A DNA stretch of 22,953 bases from CAYZBF01 sp964476585 (GCA_964476585.1 CAYZBF010000028.1:1-22953); one strand, 5' to 3'. Shown: positions 13,881-22,342, counted from the stretch's first letter. Numbers and translations are program-made. Notes: generated from the sequence alone by a model not told the origin.

Positions 13881-15143
13881 CTATTTTGTCATAAGTTCTA
13901 AGAATTCTTTGTTATTCTTTGTCATCTTCATCTTGGAGATTAAGAACTCCATTGCTTCAGTATTGTCCTCCACGCCACTCAATATCTTCCTTAAAACCCA
14001 AACTCTATTTAAAACCTCAGGGGTATGCAGTAATTCTTCTTTTCTTGTTCCAGAAGCAAGGATGTCAATAGCAGGGAAAATACGCTGATTGGAGAGGTTT
14101 CTGTCGAGAACTATTTCCTGATTACCAGTGCCTTTGAACTCCTCAAATATTACAGAGTCCATACGAGAACCTGTCTCAATTAATGCTGTAGCAAGTATTG
14201 TAAGGCTTCCACCATCTTCAATGTTCCTTGCAGCACCAAAGAACCTCTTAGGTATTCTAAGAGCATTTGAGTCAACTCCTCCAGATAGTGTTTTACCACT
14301 GTGAGGTACAGCAAGATTGTTGGCTCTGGCATACCTTGTTATTGAATCGAGAAGGATAACAACATCATATCCAAATTCTACCAGTCTTTTTGCTTTCTCC
14401 AGAGTCATATTTGCTACTTGGAGGTGTCTTTGGGGAGGTTGATCGAATGTAGAAGAAAGGACTTCTCCGTCGACAGATCTTTGCATATCCGTAACCTCTT
14501 CTGGACGTTCATCGATAAGAAGGACTATGAGATAAATCTCAGGATGTTTTTCGCTAATAGAATGAGCTATCTTTTTTAAGAGAATTGTTTTTCCTGCCTT
14601 TGGAGGGGAAACAATCAGGCCTCTTTGTCCCTTTCCTAAGGGAGCTAATAGGTCTATTATTCTCATCGAGATATCTTCATCTTTTGTTTCTAAATTTATC
14701 TTCTCGCTTGGATGAAGCGGGGTAAGTTCGCTAAATGGCTCTCTTTCAATTGCTTTCTGTAGATCTGTGAAGTTTACACTCTTTATTGTTTCTAACGAAT
14801 AATATTTCTCTGAATTCTTAGGGGGTTTTACTGTGCCGATTAAAGTATCACCGGTTTTGATATTGAGTTTCTTTATGATTGAGGGTGACACATATATATC
14901 ATTAGGACTTGGAGTATAGTCATTCCTCAGAGATCTTAGGAATCCAAATCCTTCATTTAGCACTTCAATAACACCTTGTTGTAATACCTTTCCATCTTTT
15001 TTAGCACGTTTTTTTAGGATGGAATAGATTAGTTCTTCCCTGTTCATATCGGAATATTGTATTCCTAATCTCCGGGCTATATGTTTTAACCCTTTGTATT
15101 CTTTTTCTTGGAGCTCTGAGATACTCATTTTAGATAATATCAT
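13881..15143 (-). CDS. rho: Transcription termination factor Rho
   Basis: 420 aa, the normal length for Rho without a large insertion. The Rho N-terminal helical domain is at about 6-50 (MSISELQEKEYKGLKHIARRLGI). The cold-shock-like RNA-binding domain has GFGFLR (65-70) and NDIYVSPSIIKKLNIKTGD. The ATPase core has Walker A SPPKAGKT (179-186), YLIVLLIDERPEEVTDMQRSV with Walker B, the Q-loop DSITRYARANN and ALIETGSRMDSVIFEEFKGTGN. It is a hexameric RNA translocase that ends untranslated transcripts. Start choices are ATG 15143, almost at the predicted transcription start, or ATG 15128, which matches the usual family N-terminus; neither has a Shine-Dalgarno. Confidence 0.97.
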   Translation of the reverse strand: MILSKMSISELQEKEYKGLKHIARRLGIQYSDMNREELIYSILKKRAKKDGKVLQQGVIEVLNEGFGFLRSLRNDYTPSPNDIYVSPSIIKKLNIKTGDTLIGTVKPPKNSEKYYSLETIKSVNFTDLQKAIEREPFSELTPLHPSEKINLETKDEDISMRIIDLLAPLGKGQRGLIVSPPKAGKTILLKKIAHSISEKHPEIYLIVLLIDERPEEVTDMQRSVDGEVLSSTFDQPPQRHLQVANMTLEKAKRLVEFGYDVVILLDSITRYARANNLAVPHSGKTLSGGVDSNALRIPKRFFGAARNIEDGGSLTILATALIETGSRMDSVIFEEFKGTGNQEIVLDRNLSNQRIFPAIDILASGTRKEELLHTPEVLNRVWVLRKILSGVEDNTEAMEFLISKMKMTKNNKEFLELMTK

Positions 15144-15146
15144 ATT

Positions 15147-15174
15147 ATTCTATATGTAACTTTTATTTTGTCAA
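15147..15174 (-). promoter_or_regulatory. rho promoter, near-leaderless
   Basis: Reading leftwards: -35 TTGACA (15174-15169), 16-nt spacer, -10 TAGAAT (15152-15147). The expected transcription start (about 15140) falls at or within the first possible ATG (15143-15141). Translation would therefore be leaderless or start at ATG 15128 with a leader of about 12 nt. Confidence 0.65.
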
Positions 15175-15219
15175 CCCCTCTTAAAAAATTTTCTTGTAAA
15201 AAGACAAAACTCATAGTTA

Positions 15220-15251
15220 CCACTTTCTCTGTGCTTCTTGTGTCTACGTGG
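15220..15251. repeat. CCAC...GTGG-bounded intergenic repeat-like element
   Basis: A 32-bp stretch, read on the minus strand, of ACACA/GCACAGAG-type sequence bounded by CCAC and GTGG. It looks like widespread dispersed intergenic units with the same flavour. It lies between the zinc-ribbon protein gene and rho. Identity as a repeat family cannot be confirmed from one copy. Confidence 0.3.
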
Positions 15252-15285
15252 CAAATAAAAATAGGAGGGGATGTAAAATAGAATG

Positions 15286-16215
15286 TTAATCTTCTGGTGC
15301 AATTAATTCAGTTCCACAATTTTCACAATACCAAGCATCTGATTTATTTTTATATCCACATTTTGGACAAATAATTGTCGAAAATTCCCCTTCTTCTTCC
15401 TCTTTTTTTGTTTCTTTATTCCCCTTCTCCAATTCCTTCTCAAGATCCGAAAGCCAATCCTCAGCTTCTATTTCTCCTTTTTCTTTTAATGATTCTCCTG
15501 TCGCTTTCATCCCTTCTTCTCCGAATAATTCCTCTTTTGAACCTACTGGTAAATCTTCTTCCGGAGCTTCTTTTTTTTCAAATAATTCTTCTACTGGTTC
15601 TGATTTTATCGTTTCATTTGTTTTCAGGATTTCCTCAATTTTTACTATGGCTGTTTCCTCATCTCCAGTGAATATCTCTTCAGCCAGTTTCTCTTCATCG
15701 GATATTTCAGGGAGTGGTTTTTCTTCTATAGGCAACTCTTCTTCTGAGGGTATCTTTTGTTCCACACTTAATTCTTCCTTCAAAACTTCTTTTTCTTCAA
15801 TTTCACCACTTTCCTTAAGGATTCCTTTGATTTCCTTTTCTCCATCTTGAATCTTTTTTAATTCCTGTGTTAATTCCGAGATTTTGTCTTTCATTGTTTC
15901 CTTCAGAGATCCATATTGATTTTCTTTATATTCTCCTATCGAATATCGCAAATCAATCTCTTCTAATTGTTTTTCAAATTCATCTATCCTTGATTTTATT
16001 GTTTCCTTCTTTTCGTTGGAATCTTTTATTTGTTCCTTAATGGCCACGGATCCTTCAGAGAGTTGTTTTTTTATTTCGTTGAGTCGCTTCTCATAATCAT
16101 CTTTTACTTTTTTGTATACAGATTCTCTAACCGTTCCTTTTTTCTCCTCCAAATTTTTAAGTTTTACCTGGATGTCATGCATTTCGGAACTTAGCGCATG
16201 AATATCGTTAGCCAT
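15286..16215 (-). CDS. Coiled-coil protein with acidic middle and C-terminal zinc ribbon
   Basis: 309 aa, no recognised family. Residues 1-135 are strongly charged heptad-like sequence, a long coiled coil. Residues about 140-270 are Glu/Pro/Lys-rich low complexity with repeated EELPIEEKPLPE-type blocks. The C-terminus has a double CxxC zinc ribbon: CPKCGY (C283, C286) and CENCGT (C297, C300). There is no signal peptide or TM. The start ATG overlaps the holA stop (TAATG), with AGGAGG in the last holA codons, so the two are translationally coupled. A scaffolding or regulatory role is a guess. The anti-parallel strand contains long open frames only because of the TTC/CTT-rich coding bias. Confidence 0.75.
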   Translation of the reverse strand: MANDIHALSSEMHDIQVKLKNLEEKKGTVRESVYKKVKDDYEKRLNEIKKQLSEGSVAIKEQIKDSNEKKETIKSRIDEFEKQLEEIDLRYSIGEYKENQYGSLKETMKDKISELTQELKKIQDGEKEIKGILKESGEIEEKEVLKEELSVEQKIPSEEELPIEEKPLPEISDEEKLAEEIFTGDEETAIVKIEEILKTNETIKSEPVEELFEKKEAPEEDLPVGSKEELFGEEGMKATGESLKEKGEIEAEDWLSDLEKELEKGNKETKKEEEEGEFSTIICPKCGYKNKSDAWYCENCGTELIAPED

Positions 16216-17177
16216 TATCTTCCTCCTGCTTCAAGTTGACTTACAAAATTTAAGTTTATACTAAATTCATCCCATCCGCTTTTTATTTTATACTCTGATT
16301 CCATTATATCTTCGAATTGTTTTTCTAACTTTTTAAAAGGCAATCTCGCGGCTGCCGGTTTATACACATTATTTAGGAAATAATTGTGTAAATTCAATCG
16401 CCTTTTCGAAACTAATTTATTTATATCTTCCCCGAGTTCTAAGGTAGCCTTTATTACAAGAAGATATCGTATATCTCTATTGATGAAATAAAAGAGAGCT
16501 TTCTTGTCAGAACACTCCATAAGATACTCAAGGGCGGTTTTATAATTGCCTTCGATTATTGAATTAGTGATCTTAAAGACCGCATCATCTCTGTAGAACC
16601 CTACGTCTTTTACATGCTCAATCGTGAGTTCTGTATCTCCTTTATCTAATCTTTCTGTAATCTGCTCAATTTGCTTTCGAAGTTCTTCTCTATTTGTGCC
16701 AAAAGAGAAGTGGAGAAAGTTTATTGCATCTTCTGTTATTGTATAACCAAGGCTATGGATGTATCTTTTGAGCCAGGAAGGAACATCAGAATCGTAAACT
16801 AGCTTAAAACATCCTGTCAGGCTATTTTCATGCTTCAGAATATTTCTTTTATTTCTGTATGTTAGAATAACAATATTAGGTTTGAGTTTTTCAGGATTTC
16901 CGATAAGCCTTTTGATCCTATTTAACTCTGCTTTCGGAAAAGTATCCACTTCATATATTATTATGAGTTTACCTCCGAATAATGTTTTCATGCTCAGATT
17001 ATAGACGGCATTTTCTGCATCATCTTTAAAAAAGATTTCAATTTTGTCTCTTTCGAACTCATTTTTTAGTGCTCGTATAACTCCTCTCAATTCAAAGTCA
17101 TCACCAAAGAGTTGGAGGAGATTGTATTTATTTCTCTTATATTCAGAAAGAAAATCTTCTACAAACTGCACTTGCAT
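16215..17177 (-). CDS. holA: DNA polymerase III delta subunit
   Basis: 320 aa, near the family's usual length. The order of segments matches HolA: an N-terminal NKYNLLQLFGDDFELRGVIRAL, the FGGKLIIIYEVDTFPKAE strand region, then NIVILTYRNKRNILKH. A lid segment with WLKRYIHSLGYTITEDAINFLHFSFGTNREELRKQIEQI follows, and ALEYLMECSDKKALFYFINRDIRYLLVIKA opens the C-terminal helical domain. It is the clamp-opening wrench of the clamp loader; as in other delta subunits there is no ATP-binding P-loop. The start ATG 17177 is placed exactly where transcription should begin from the promoter at 17184-17211, with no Shine-Dalgarno. It is followed by a coupled zinc-ribbon protein gene. Confidence 0.85.
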   Translation of the reverse strand: MQVQFVEDFLSEYKRNKYNLLQLFGDDFELRGVIRALKNEFERDKIEIFFKDDAENAVYNLSMKTLFGGKLIIIYEVDTFPKAELNRIKRLIGNPEKLKPNIVILTYRNKRNILKHENSLTGCFKLVYDSDVPSWLKRYIHSLGYTITEDAINFLHFSFGTNREELRKQIEQITERLDKGDTELTIEHVKDVGFYRDDAVFKITNSIIEGNYKTALEYLMECSDKKALFYFINRDIRYLLVIKATLELGEDINKLVSKRRLNLHNYFLNNVYKPAAARLPFKKLEKQFEDIMESEYKIKSGWDEFSINLNFVSQLEAGGR

Positions 17178-17183
17178 AAATTA

Positions 17184-17211
17184 AATATAACAGCATTTGG
17201 ATGTAAGTCAA
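17184..17211 (-). promoter_or_regulatory. holA promoter predicting a leaderless mRNA
   Basis: Reading leftwards: -35 TTGACT (17211-17206), 16-nt spacer, -10 TATATT (17189-17184). The A of the holA ATG (17177) is exactly 7 nt downstream of the -10. This is the same geometry as the promoter at 6426-6453. Confidence 0.65.
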
Positions 17212-17313
17212 GGTTTCTACACACTTTCTGTCTCTAAATGTCAAAAAATTTTAAGATGCATACTCATGAGGGTTACCTTGTCATTGCTAACAGTTTAAAT
17301 TATTTATTGTATG

Positions 17314-17341
17314 TTCAATAAAATTCAAAATATGTTATAAT
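17314..17341 (+). promoter_or_regulatory. Possible promoter before the PLD-like remnant
   Basis: A perfect -10 TATAAT (17336-17341) lies 16 nt from a weak -35 TTCAAT (17314-17319). A short AGGG lies upstream of ATG 17361. It is divergent from the holA promoter. The rest of 17212-17313 shows no convincing gene. Confidence 0.35.
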
Positions 17342-17360
17342 TTAAAAATAGGGCATAAGT

Positions 17361-17885
17361 ATGGAAAAGAAAGTTACAATAATCTATAGAACGAATCTTT
17401 CAAAGAAGCTTTGTAGGCTGAGTGAGGCAGAATCACATCCATGGGTGCTTACAGGGTCAACGAATTGGTCTTTCTCTGGAGATAATTATAATGATGAGAA
17501 CAGCATATTTATTCAGTCTGAAAAGGTTACTAATCTCTATTTCCAGGAATGGATGGCACGATATAAAGAGGCAGGAGGTAAATTTACAGGGATATTTGAT
17601 GAAGAGTTCAGCAATAACTCTACTTTAGAAGTCTCAACCAATGTTATTATAAATTATACTGTTATAACATTGCACATAAAAGATAACTTCAACTTTCCTT
17701 TTATCGATGTTGTTAACATTGAAGGTCAAAAGGTTGCATCCATTCCGCTTCGAAAGGTTGGCAGTGGTATTTGTAGAACAATCTGGGGAGGAGAAGGAAG
17801 AAAAAAGGAATTACCTTCTGGCATTTATTTCCTTTCTGTTCACCACATAAAGAATTTAAGTAGAAAAGTCATATTGTTGAAGTAA
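17361..17885 (+). pseudogene. Truncated phospholipase D-like protein with C-terminal sorting domain (decayed)
   Basis: 174 aa. Residues 27-72 (HPWVLTGSTNWSFSGDNYNDEN, then EKVTNLYFQEWMARYKE) are the C-terminal part of a PLD-family HKD domain. The start MEKKVTII aligns with the HKD motif itself (HxKxxxxD), but His is Glu2 and Asp is Tyr9, with only Lys4 kept, so it should be inactive. Residues 108-174 look like a Por-type sorting domain (FPFIDVVNIEGQKVASIPL, LPSGIYFLSVHH, RKVILLK). A signal peptide and the first PLD half are missing. The likely origin is a secreted endonuclease-like PLD protein cut down from its 5' end. A promoter-like sequence upstream leaves open that the fragment is still expressed. 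Confidence 0.65.
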
Positions 17886-17895
17886 TAAATCATAT

Positions 17896-19308
17896 CTAAT
17901 GGCGTAGGCCTTCTCGTATTAATTTTCTTATCCTGTTTCTTTCTTTCCATCCGATGATAAAACAAAGCGTCAGAAAAGAAAGCCCCCTCATTATAAAATG
18001 ATTACCCCATATATAGGGTACTGCAAACAAGAAAACTCCTGTACAGAGATCGGTTAATATAGAACGAACATCATATCGCACGGGAAAGAATCTCTCACAG
18101 ATGAAATAAGACATACAGGCAAAGATTAGAAAGGATAAAAGTGTTGCAATGGATGCTCCCATAATACCCCATAGGGGAATTAAAAATAAGTTTAAAACTA
18201 TATTTATTATAAAAGAAACCAGGGCAATAGGGAAGAGTAGGATTGTGCGGGATTTAATAAAGAAGCCAGCAGTGAATATTTCTTCAAGTCCGAATAGTAT
18301 ATAAGAAAAAGCTATGACAGGAACGATTGACATAGCATTGTGGAATTCTTTTGCTACCATTAACTGAAATATTTCTTTTGTAAAAAATGATAATATTCCC
18401 CATAGGATAAGAGATAATCGTGTAAATATTATAGCGGAATCAGCAAAGGTCTTTTTCTTTTCAGGGTTATTGAAAAAGAACGAAATCCAGGAAATTCTGA
18501 ATCCGTGAACAATGATTCCCATTACAGCACCGAATTGATATCCTAAGGCATAGAGTCCTGCTTTTCCCAATCCCGAGATCCATTTTATAATCCATCTATC
18601 TGCAAGATCCAAACCTAATAAAACGAAAGAAAGAGGGAGAAGAGGTAATCCGTATTTTAGTAGATCCTTTACCGGCTCCCAGTTTACTCTCTTCGTCAGA
18701 TAATGATGTAGCACTGGATAGAGTAAAAAGAAGTATACCAACCCACTTATTAAATTCCCTAACAAAACTCCGCCAACTCCCATTTTAAAGTATAGTATAA
18801 ATAGGATATTTAACCCGCAGTTTATTAGAAAGCGTATTGTATTAACAGCCACAAATATCTTGGATTGATTTTTTATTCGTAAGATTAAAATTGAAGGCAT
18901 AGATATGGATTCAATCCATATTGTAAGGGTTGCTAATTGAATAAGATAACTATCATTAATATTCAAAAGAAATCTGGCAATTCCTCCCCTGAAAGCAATT
19001 AAAAGGGCAAGGAATAAAGAAGTGTAAAGAAGTCGGAAGAAGAAAAATCTGCTGTATACGTCTTTTTCGTTATAAGTCTTTTCGGTAAATTGCTTGAAAA
19101 AGGCATCATTTAAACCAAGGGAAAAGAAAAGGATCAGTGCGCCCGAATAAAGATAGATTATTGCAAGTTTCCCATACTGATATTGGGTGAATTGGTGAGT
19201 ATATAGAGGAATCAGAAAAAATCCTATGGCTTTTTTTAAGAAGAGCCCAATCCCATAAATTATGGAATGTTTAAACAGACTTCTTATTTTACCTGATGAT
19301 GAATCCAT
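17896..19308 (-). CDS. Polysaccharide flippase (MATE/MOP superfamily, Wzx/PST type)
   Basis: 470 aa with about 12-14 hydrophobic segments over its whole length. The N-terminus (SLFKHSIIYGIGLFLKKAIGFFLIPLYTHQFTQYQYG) is the hallmark of the oligosaccharide flippase family. KYGLPLLPLSFVLLGLDLADRWIIKW and LGKAGLYALGYQFGAVMG in the middle are also typical. It should move undecaprenyl-linked sugars or lipid II-like intermediates across the inner membrane. The start ATG directly follows the TAA of the FemAB-like gene. No glycosyltransferase is in view, so the substrate is unknown. The gene ends 10 bp from the convergent PLD-like remnant, with no clear terminator between them. Confidence 0.9.
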   Translation of the reverse strand: MDSSSGKIRSLFKHSIIYGIGLFLKKAIGFFLIPLYTHQFTQYQYGKLAIIYLYSGALILFFSLGLNDAFFKQFTEKTYNEKDVYSRFFFFRLLYTSLFLALLIAFRGGIARFLLNINDSYLIQLATLTIWIESISMPSILILRIKNQSKIFVAVNTIRFLINCGLNILFILYFKMGVGGVLLGNLISGLVYFFLLYPVLHHYLTKRVNWEPVKDLLKYGLPLLPLSFVLLGLDLADRWIIKWISGLGKAGLYALGYQFGAVMGIIVHGFRISWISFFFNNPEKKKTFADSAIIFTRLSLILWGILSFFTKEIFQLMVAKEFHNAMSIVPVIAFSYILFGLEEIFTAGFFIKSRTILLFPIALVSFIINIVLNLFLIPLWGIMGASIATLLSFLIFACMSYFICERFFPVRYDVRSILTDLCTGVFLFAVPYIWGNHFIMRGLSFLTLCFIIGWKERNRIRKLIREGLRH

Positions 19309-20256
19309 TTACAGAATCAATTCTAAATAATCTCGAAATATGCCTTGGGCTCCAAGACTTTCTTTGAAGCGGGCCAGGCCAAAATTGGGCTCCATATTCA
19401 GTGTGAACGTGCCAAGGTCAAGAAATCTATAATGGTTCTTATATGCCCATTTGATTACATGAAAAAATAAAAGATTTACAGGCCTGAGATGCTGAAATTC
19501 TTCATTATGACTGATGTAAAAAGCAAGAATTACTCTTTCGTTTGTCAAAAATAAGATCGTTCCGGCTATTTGTTTCTTTTTATAGATAGACGAGAATAGT
19601 CTAATCCTTTTGGGGAAGAGCTTTTTTAAGGTAATGAGTTCGTCAAGGGTATGAGTGGGTTTTACGTTGTGCCTCATCCCAAGATTTTTCTCTAAAATCT
19701 TATAAAATTCTTCTATACTTCTTCCCTCTTTTATTATTATCCCCTCTCTTTTTGCCTTCCTTGTTGCAGTCCTTGCTTCCTGTTTGAATAAGTCGAAAGG
19801 TTTTTGTGAAACGGGGATGTACGCGGATAATTCCCTCTTTTGATAGGTGAAATTGTTCTTTGTCAAAATGAATTCAAAGTAATTACAGGGAAACTTTTGA
19901 TATATACTTGGGGTAAGGGCCATCTCTACTTTTTTGCATTTCAACTCTTTTAAATATTGAAGGAGTGCATCTGCAACGAGTTGGGTTTTCTCTATGCCCA
20001 TTGGCTCTATTAGCACTAACCCTCCATAAGAAGCACCTGGATGCGAAGAGATGACTCTAGAAGAGTAGGCAGCTGGGAAAATTCCTACCCATTTATTGTT
20101 TTCTTTAAGGATTAGACTCCTGTCGTTAAATCTATCAGAAGGGTGGTAAGATAGAAACTGCCTTGTGTGAAATATTGTTCCATTCCAGGATCGATTGACA
20201 AATTCATCCCATCTTTCTGTTTGTTCAGGTGAAAATTCTTCAATATGTATGCTCAA
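19309..20256 (-). CDS. FemAB/GNAT-like acyltransferase (BioF2-like acetyltransferase or peptidoglycan bridge-type)
   Basis: 315 aa. The N-terminal half (WDEFVNRSWNGTIFHTRQFLSYHP, then GIFPAAYSSRVISSHPGASYGGLV) and the C-terminal half (FDLFKQEARTATRKAKREGIIIKEG, then RIRLFSSIYKKKQIAGTILFLTNERVILAFYISHNEEF, ending KNHYRFLDLGTF) give the double-GNAT plan of the FemAB and BioF2-like families. These transfer amino acids from tRNA to lipid II or acyl groups onto sugars. The start is TTG at 20254-20256, overlapping panB by 17 nt, with only a weak upstream purine tract. Its place directly before a flippase supports a role in cell-surface precursors. The exact substrate is not readable. Confidence 0.78.
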   Translation of the reverse strand: MSIHIEEFSPEQTERWDEFVNRSWNGTIFHTRQFLSYHPSDRFNDRSLILKENNKWVGIFPAAYSSRVISSHPGASYGGLVLIEPMGIEKTQLVADALLQYLKELKCKKVEMALTPSIYQKFPCNYFEFILTKNNFTYQKRELSAYIPVSQKPFDLFKQEARTATRKAKREGIIIKEGRSIEEFYKILEKNLGMRHNVKPTHTLDELITLKKLFPKRIRLFSSIYKKKQIAGTILFLTNERVILAFYISHNEEFQHLRPVNLLFFHVIKWAYKNHYRFLDLGTFTLNMEPNFGLARFKESLGAQGIFRDYLELIL

Positions 20257-21034
20257 TCGCTGGATATATACCTTCTATTACTTCGTTTTTATATTGATTC
20301 AGGGCCTCGTGGATGATTTCCTCTAAATTTACATATTGTTTGGCAAATTTTGGCTTAAAACCAAAACCCAAACCAAGAACATCATTTAATACAAGTATTT
20401 GTCCATCAACGTCTTTCCCTGCGCCAATCCCGTATACCGGAATTGAAACTGTCTCGTGAATTTTTTTTGCTAAATCCGGCACCATGGCCTCAAGGATAAT
20501 TGAGAATACGCCTATATCTTCCAGAATCTTTGCTGATTCTATAACTGCTTCCCATTCGGGTGTTTTCTTTCCGGATACCTTATAGCCCACTTGAAAGTAA
20601 TATTGCGGGTTCAGACCTATATGACCCATAACAGGGATACCAGCGTCGATTATCGCCTTAATGTTCTCAATACTCTTGGCTCCCTCAACTTTTACTCCAC
20701 TGACTCCCAATCGCATAAATTTACCAGCATTTTCCACTGCTTTTTCAGGAGATGTTTGAAATGATAGAAATGGCATATCACCGATTACAAGGGCTTTCTT
20801 TACACCGTTTACTACTCCCTTAGTGAAGATTAACATATCTTCCATAGTAACAGGGATTGTTGTAGCATATCCCATCTCACAATTACCAACTGAATCGCCT
20901 ACCAGTATCCAATCAATACCGACTTCATCTGCAATCCTGCCTATGGAATAATTATAAGCGGTTATTCCTACAACTGGTTTGTTTTTTTCCTTTTTTTTCT
21001 TTAGATCCCTTATAGTGTATGATTTATCTTCCAA
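20240..21034 (-). CDS. panB: 3-methyl-2-oxobutanoate hydroxymethyltransferase (ketopantoate hydroxymethyltransferase)
   Basis: 264 aa, full length. PanB signatures include ITAYNYSIGRIADEVGIDWILVGDSVGNCEMGY, TTIPVTMEDM, VIGDMPFLSF, GVSGVKVEGA, MGHIGLNPQ and YGIGAGKDVDGQILVLNDVLGL. The metal and catalytic residues are visible: Asp47, Asp86, Glu117 and Glu182, matching E. coli Asp45/Asp84/Glu114/Glu181. It adds a hydroxymethyl group from 5,10-methylene-THF to 2-oxoisovalerate, the first step to pantothenate and CoA. The start is TTG (21034-21032) preceded by GGTAGG-like purines, overlapping the LysM gene by 11 nt. It sits alone among envelope genes; panC and panD are not in the window. Confidence 0.96.
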   Translation of the reverse strand: MEDKSYTIRDLKKKKEKNKPVVGITAYNYSIGRIADEVGIDWILVGDSVGNCEMGYATTIPVTMEDMLIFTKGVVNGVKKALVIGDMPFLSFQTSPEKAVENAGKFMRLGVSGVKVEGAKSIENIKAIIDAGIPVMGHIGLNPQYYFQVGYKVSGKKTPEWEAVIESAKILEDIGVFSIILEAMVPDLAKKIHETVSIPVYGIGAGKDVDGQILVLNDVLGLGFGFKPKFAKQYVNLEEIIHEALNQYKNEVIEGIYPAIEHTY

Positions 21035-22082
21035 CCCTACCTACCAGCCGTATACTATTGCCAACCGATATATCCATATGCCCCATAATTGAGGTTATAT
21101 AACCTGAAGCTGTTTTACCTTTTACGTAAACGACCTGAATTTTCCCTAATGGGACAATAGGAACTTTTTCTTCTTTAGCTCCTTTCCTGAGTCGGTATAT
21201 TAAGAAGATATCTCCTGGGTTAACTTCTCCTTCACCAGGAGTGATATAAACCACGCTATAAGGCTTTACTATTTTGTGATGTTCTTTAAAGGCAATCATC
21301 TTACCTTCGAGTTCAAGAACCACAGGAGAGGCTTTACCTTCAAGGGACATAGGGGGATCGTAATCCATGAAATAGTCTCCCTTTTGGATCGGCTCGTAGG
21401 TCTCCAACAATTTTGCAGTTGAAACTTCAGTGCCTGCCTTAACAATCTCAAGGATTCCCTTAATTCGAACTATTCGCCCATAGCCCCTCACCCCTTTACC
21501 CCAGTTGAATATTGTGTATCTATTTCTTTCAAATACACCGTCAGATGTCCCTTTGTCTAAGTCAACTTCTTCTCCTATGATACCTTCAAGATCCTTTTCC
21601 CCGGAACTGGAATAGGTTTCAATGATTTTTCCTAAACTTAAATCTCTCTCATTTGAAATAAATCCAGCTAGGAAGGCTGCCTTTTGAGTGAATGCATAAT
21701 TCTTTGGTTCGACTACAGAAAACAATTCAACTTTTGATGAAGGGGTGTATTCTTCCTCTGGTCTCTCAATATTTACCACGGTTACGGTATCCTGTTTAAT
21801 TACAATCTCTTTTTCTACAGGAGGGAGGGTTGTAATTACTTCTGGTATACCGGGAACAACAAAAACTTCTCCGGGATATATCCAATGAGGGTCACTAATA
21901 GAGTCCTGGTTGGCTTTATATATTACAGGCCATAGAAATGGATCATTATAATACCAATCTGCAATATCCCACAGAGTATCACCCTTTTTAACGACATGCT
22001 TTTTCTGTTGTTGATCTGAATTAAGGGTTAGCGCTAATGTTAGAATGCCAACTATAAGGGTTAACTTTAGAGCTTTTTTCAT
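21024..22082 (-). CDS. Secreted LysM-domain peptidoglycan-binding protein
   Basis: 352 aa. A signal peptide or N-terminal TM (MKKALKLTLIVGILTLALTL, 1-20) precedes one LysM domain at about 28-77 (HVVKKGDTLWDIADWYYNDP, then YKANQDSISDPHWIYPGEVFVVPG). A linker follows, then a beta-rich C-terminal region of about 250 residues (IIETYSSSGEKDLEGIIGEEVDLDKG, PGDIFLIYRLRKG, VQVVYVKGKTASGYITSIMG-like strands). This organisation is common in LysM proteins of the FCB group; the tail has no catalytic motif that I recognise. It probably binds peptidoglycan in the periplasm. It starts at ATG 22082 with AAGGAG, overlapping the DUF1844 gene by 4 nt (ATGA). Confidence 0.82.
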   Translation of the reverse strand: MKKALKLTLIVGILTLALTLNSDQQQKKHVVKKGDTLWDIADWYYNDPFLWPVIYKANQDSISDPHWIYPGEVFVVPGIPEVITTLPPVEKEIVIKQDTVTVVNIERPEEEYTPSSKVELFSVVEPKNYAFTQKAAFLAGFISNERDLSLGKIIETYSSSGEKDLEGIIGEEVDLDKGTSDGVFERNRYTIFNWGKGVRGYGRIVRIKGILEIVKAGTEVSTAKLLETYEPIQKGDYFMDYDPPMSLEGKASPVVLELEGKMIAFKEHHKIVKPYSVVYITPGEGEVNPGDIFLIYRLRKGAKEEKVPIVPLGKIQVVYVKGKTASGYITSIMGHMDISVGNSIRLVGRVGR

Positions 22083-22342
22083 TGCTTCTCCTTTGCTTTA
22101 ACAAAGTTTAACTCCAGATCAGCTAATATCTGATCGAGATAACCTTTTTCTTCCACTTCAAGATTCCCCTTTGTTTTTTCTCGTAAGATCCGTAAAGAAT
22201 CAATGAGGTATTGTGCCATCTTTATATCTCTTTTCTTTTTTCCTTCAGTGGGGTCCTCCACCACACCTAAAGCAATATACGCGCCTGTCGCCATACGCAT
22301 AATGATAGATATAAAGTTTGCCTCTTCTATATTAGGAGTCAT
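22079..22342 (-). CDS. DUF1844 family protein
   Basis: 87 aa, all helical in appearance. NFISIIMRMATGAYIALGVVEDPTEGKKKRDIKMAQYLIDSLRILREKTKGNLEVEEKGYLDQILADLELNFV fits the DUF1844 pattern, with the central AQYLID and LREKTKGNL motifs well conserved. The function of the family is unknown. It starts 12 nt after the upstream gene's stop with no Shine-Dalgarno, and its end overlaps the LysM gene, so translation is coupled. Conserved genomic neighbours of DUF1844 are varied. Confidence 0.8.
   Translation of the reverse strand: MTPNIEEANFISIIMRMATGAYIALGVVEDPTEGKKKRDIKMAQYLIDSLRILREKTKGNLEVEEKGYLDQILADLELNFVKAKEKQ

Noticed and set aside
15375..15850. Open frames on the + strand opposite the coiled-coil gene
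   Set aside because: They are Leu/Ser/Pro-rich shadows of the GAA/GAG-rich coding sequence on the minus strand.
17256..17321. Short ORF (21 codons, beginning MHTHEGYLV)
   Set aside because: No Shine-Dalgarno, no similarity, and it overlaps the putative promoter region of the next ORF. Probably chance.
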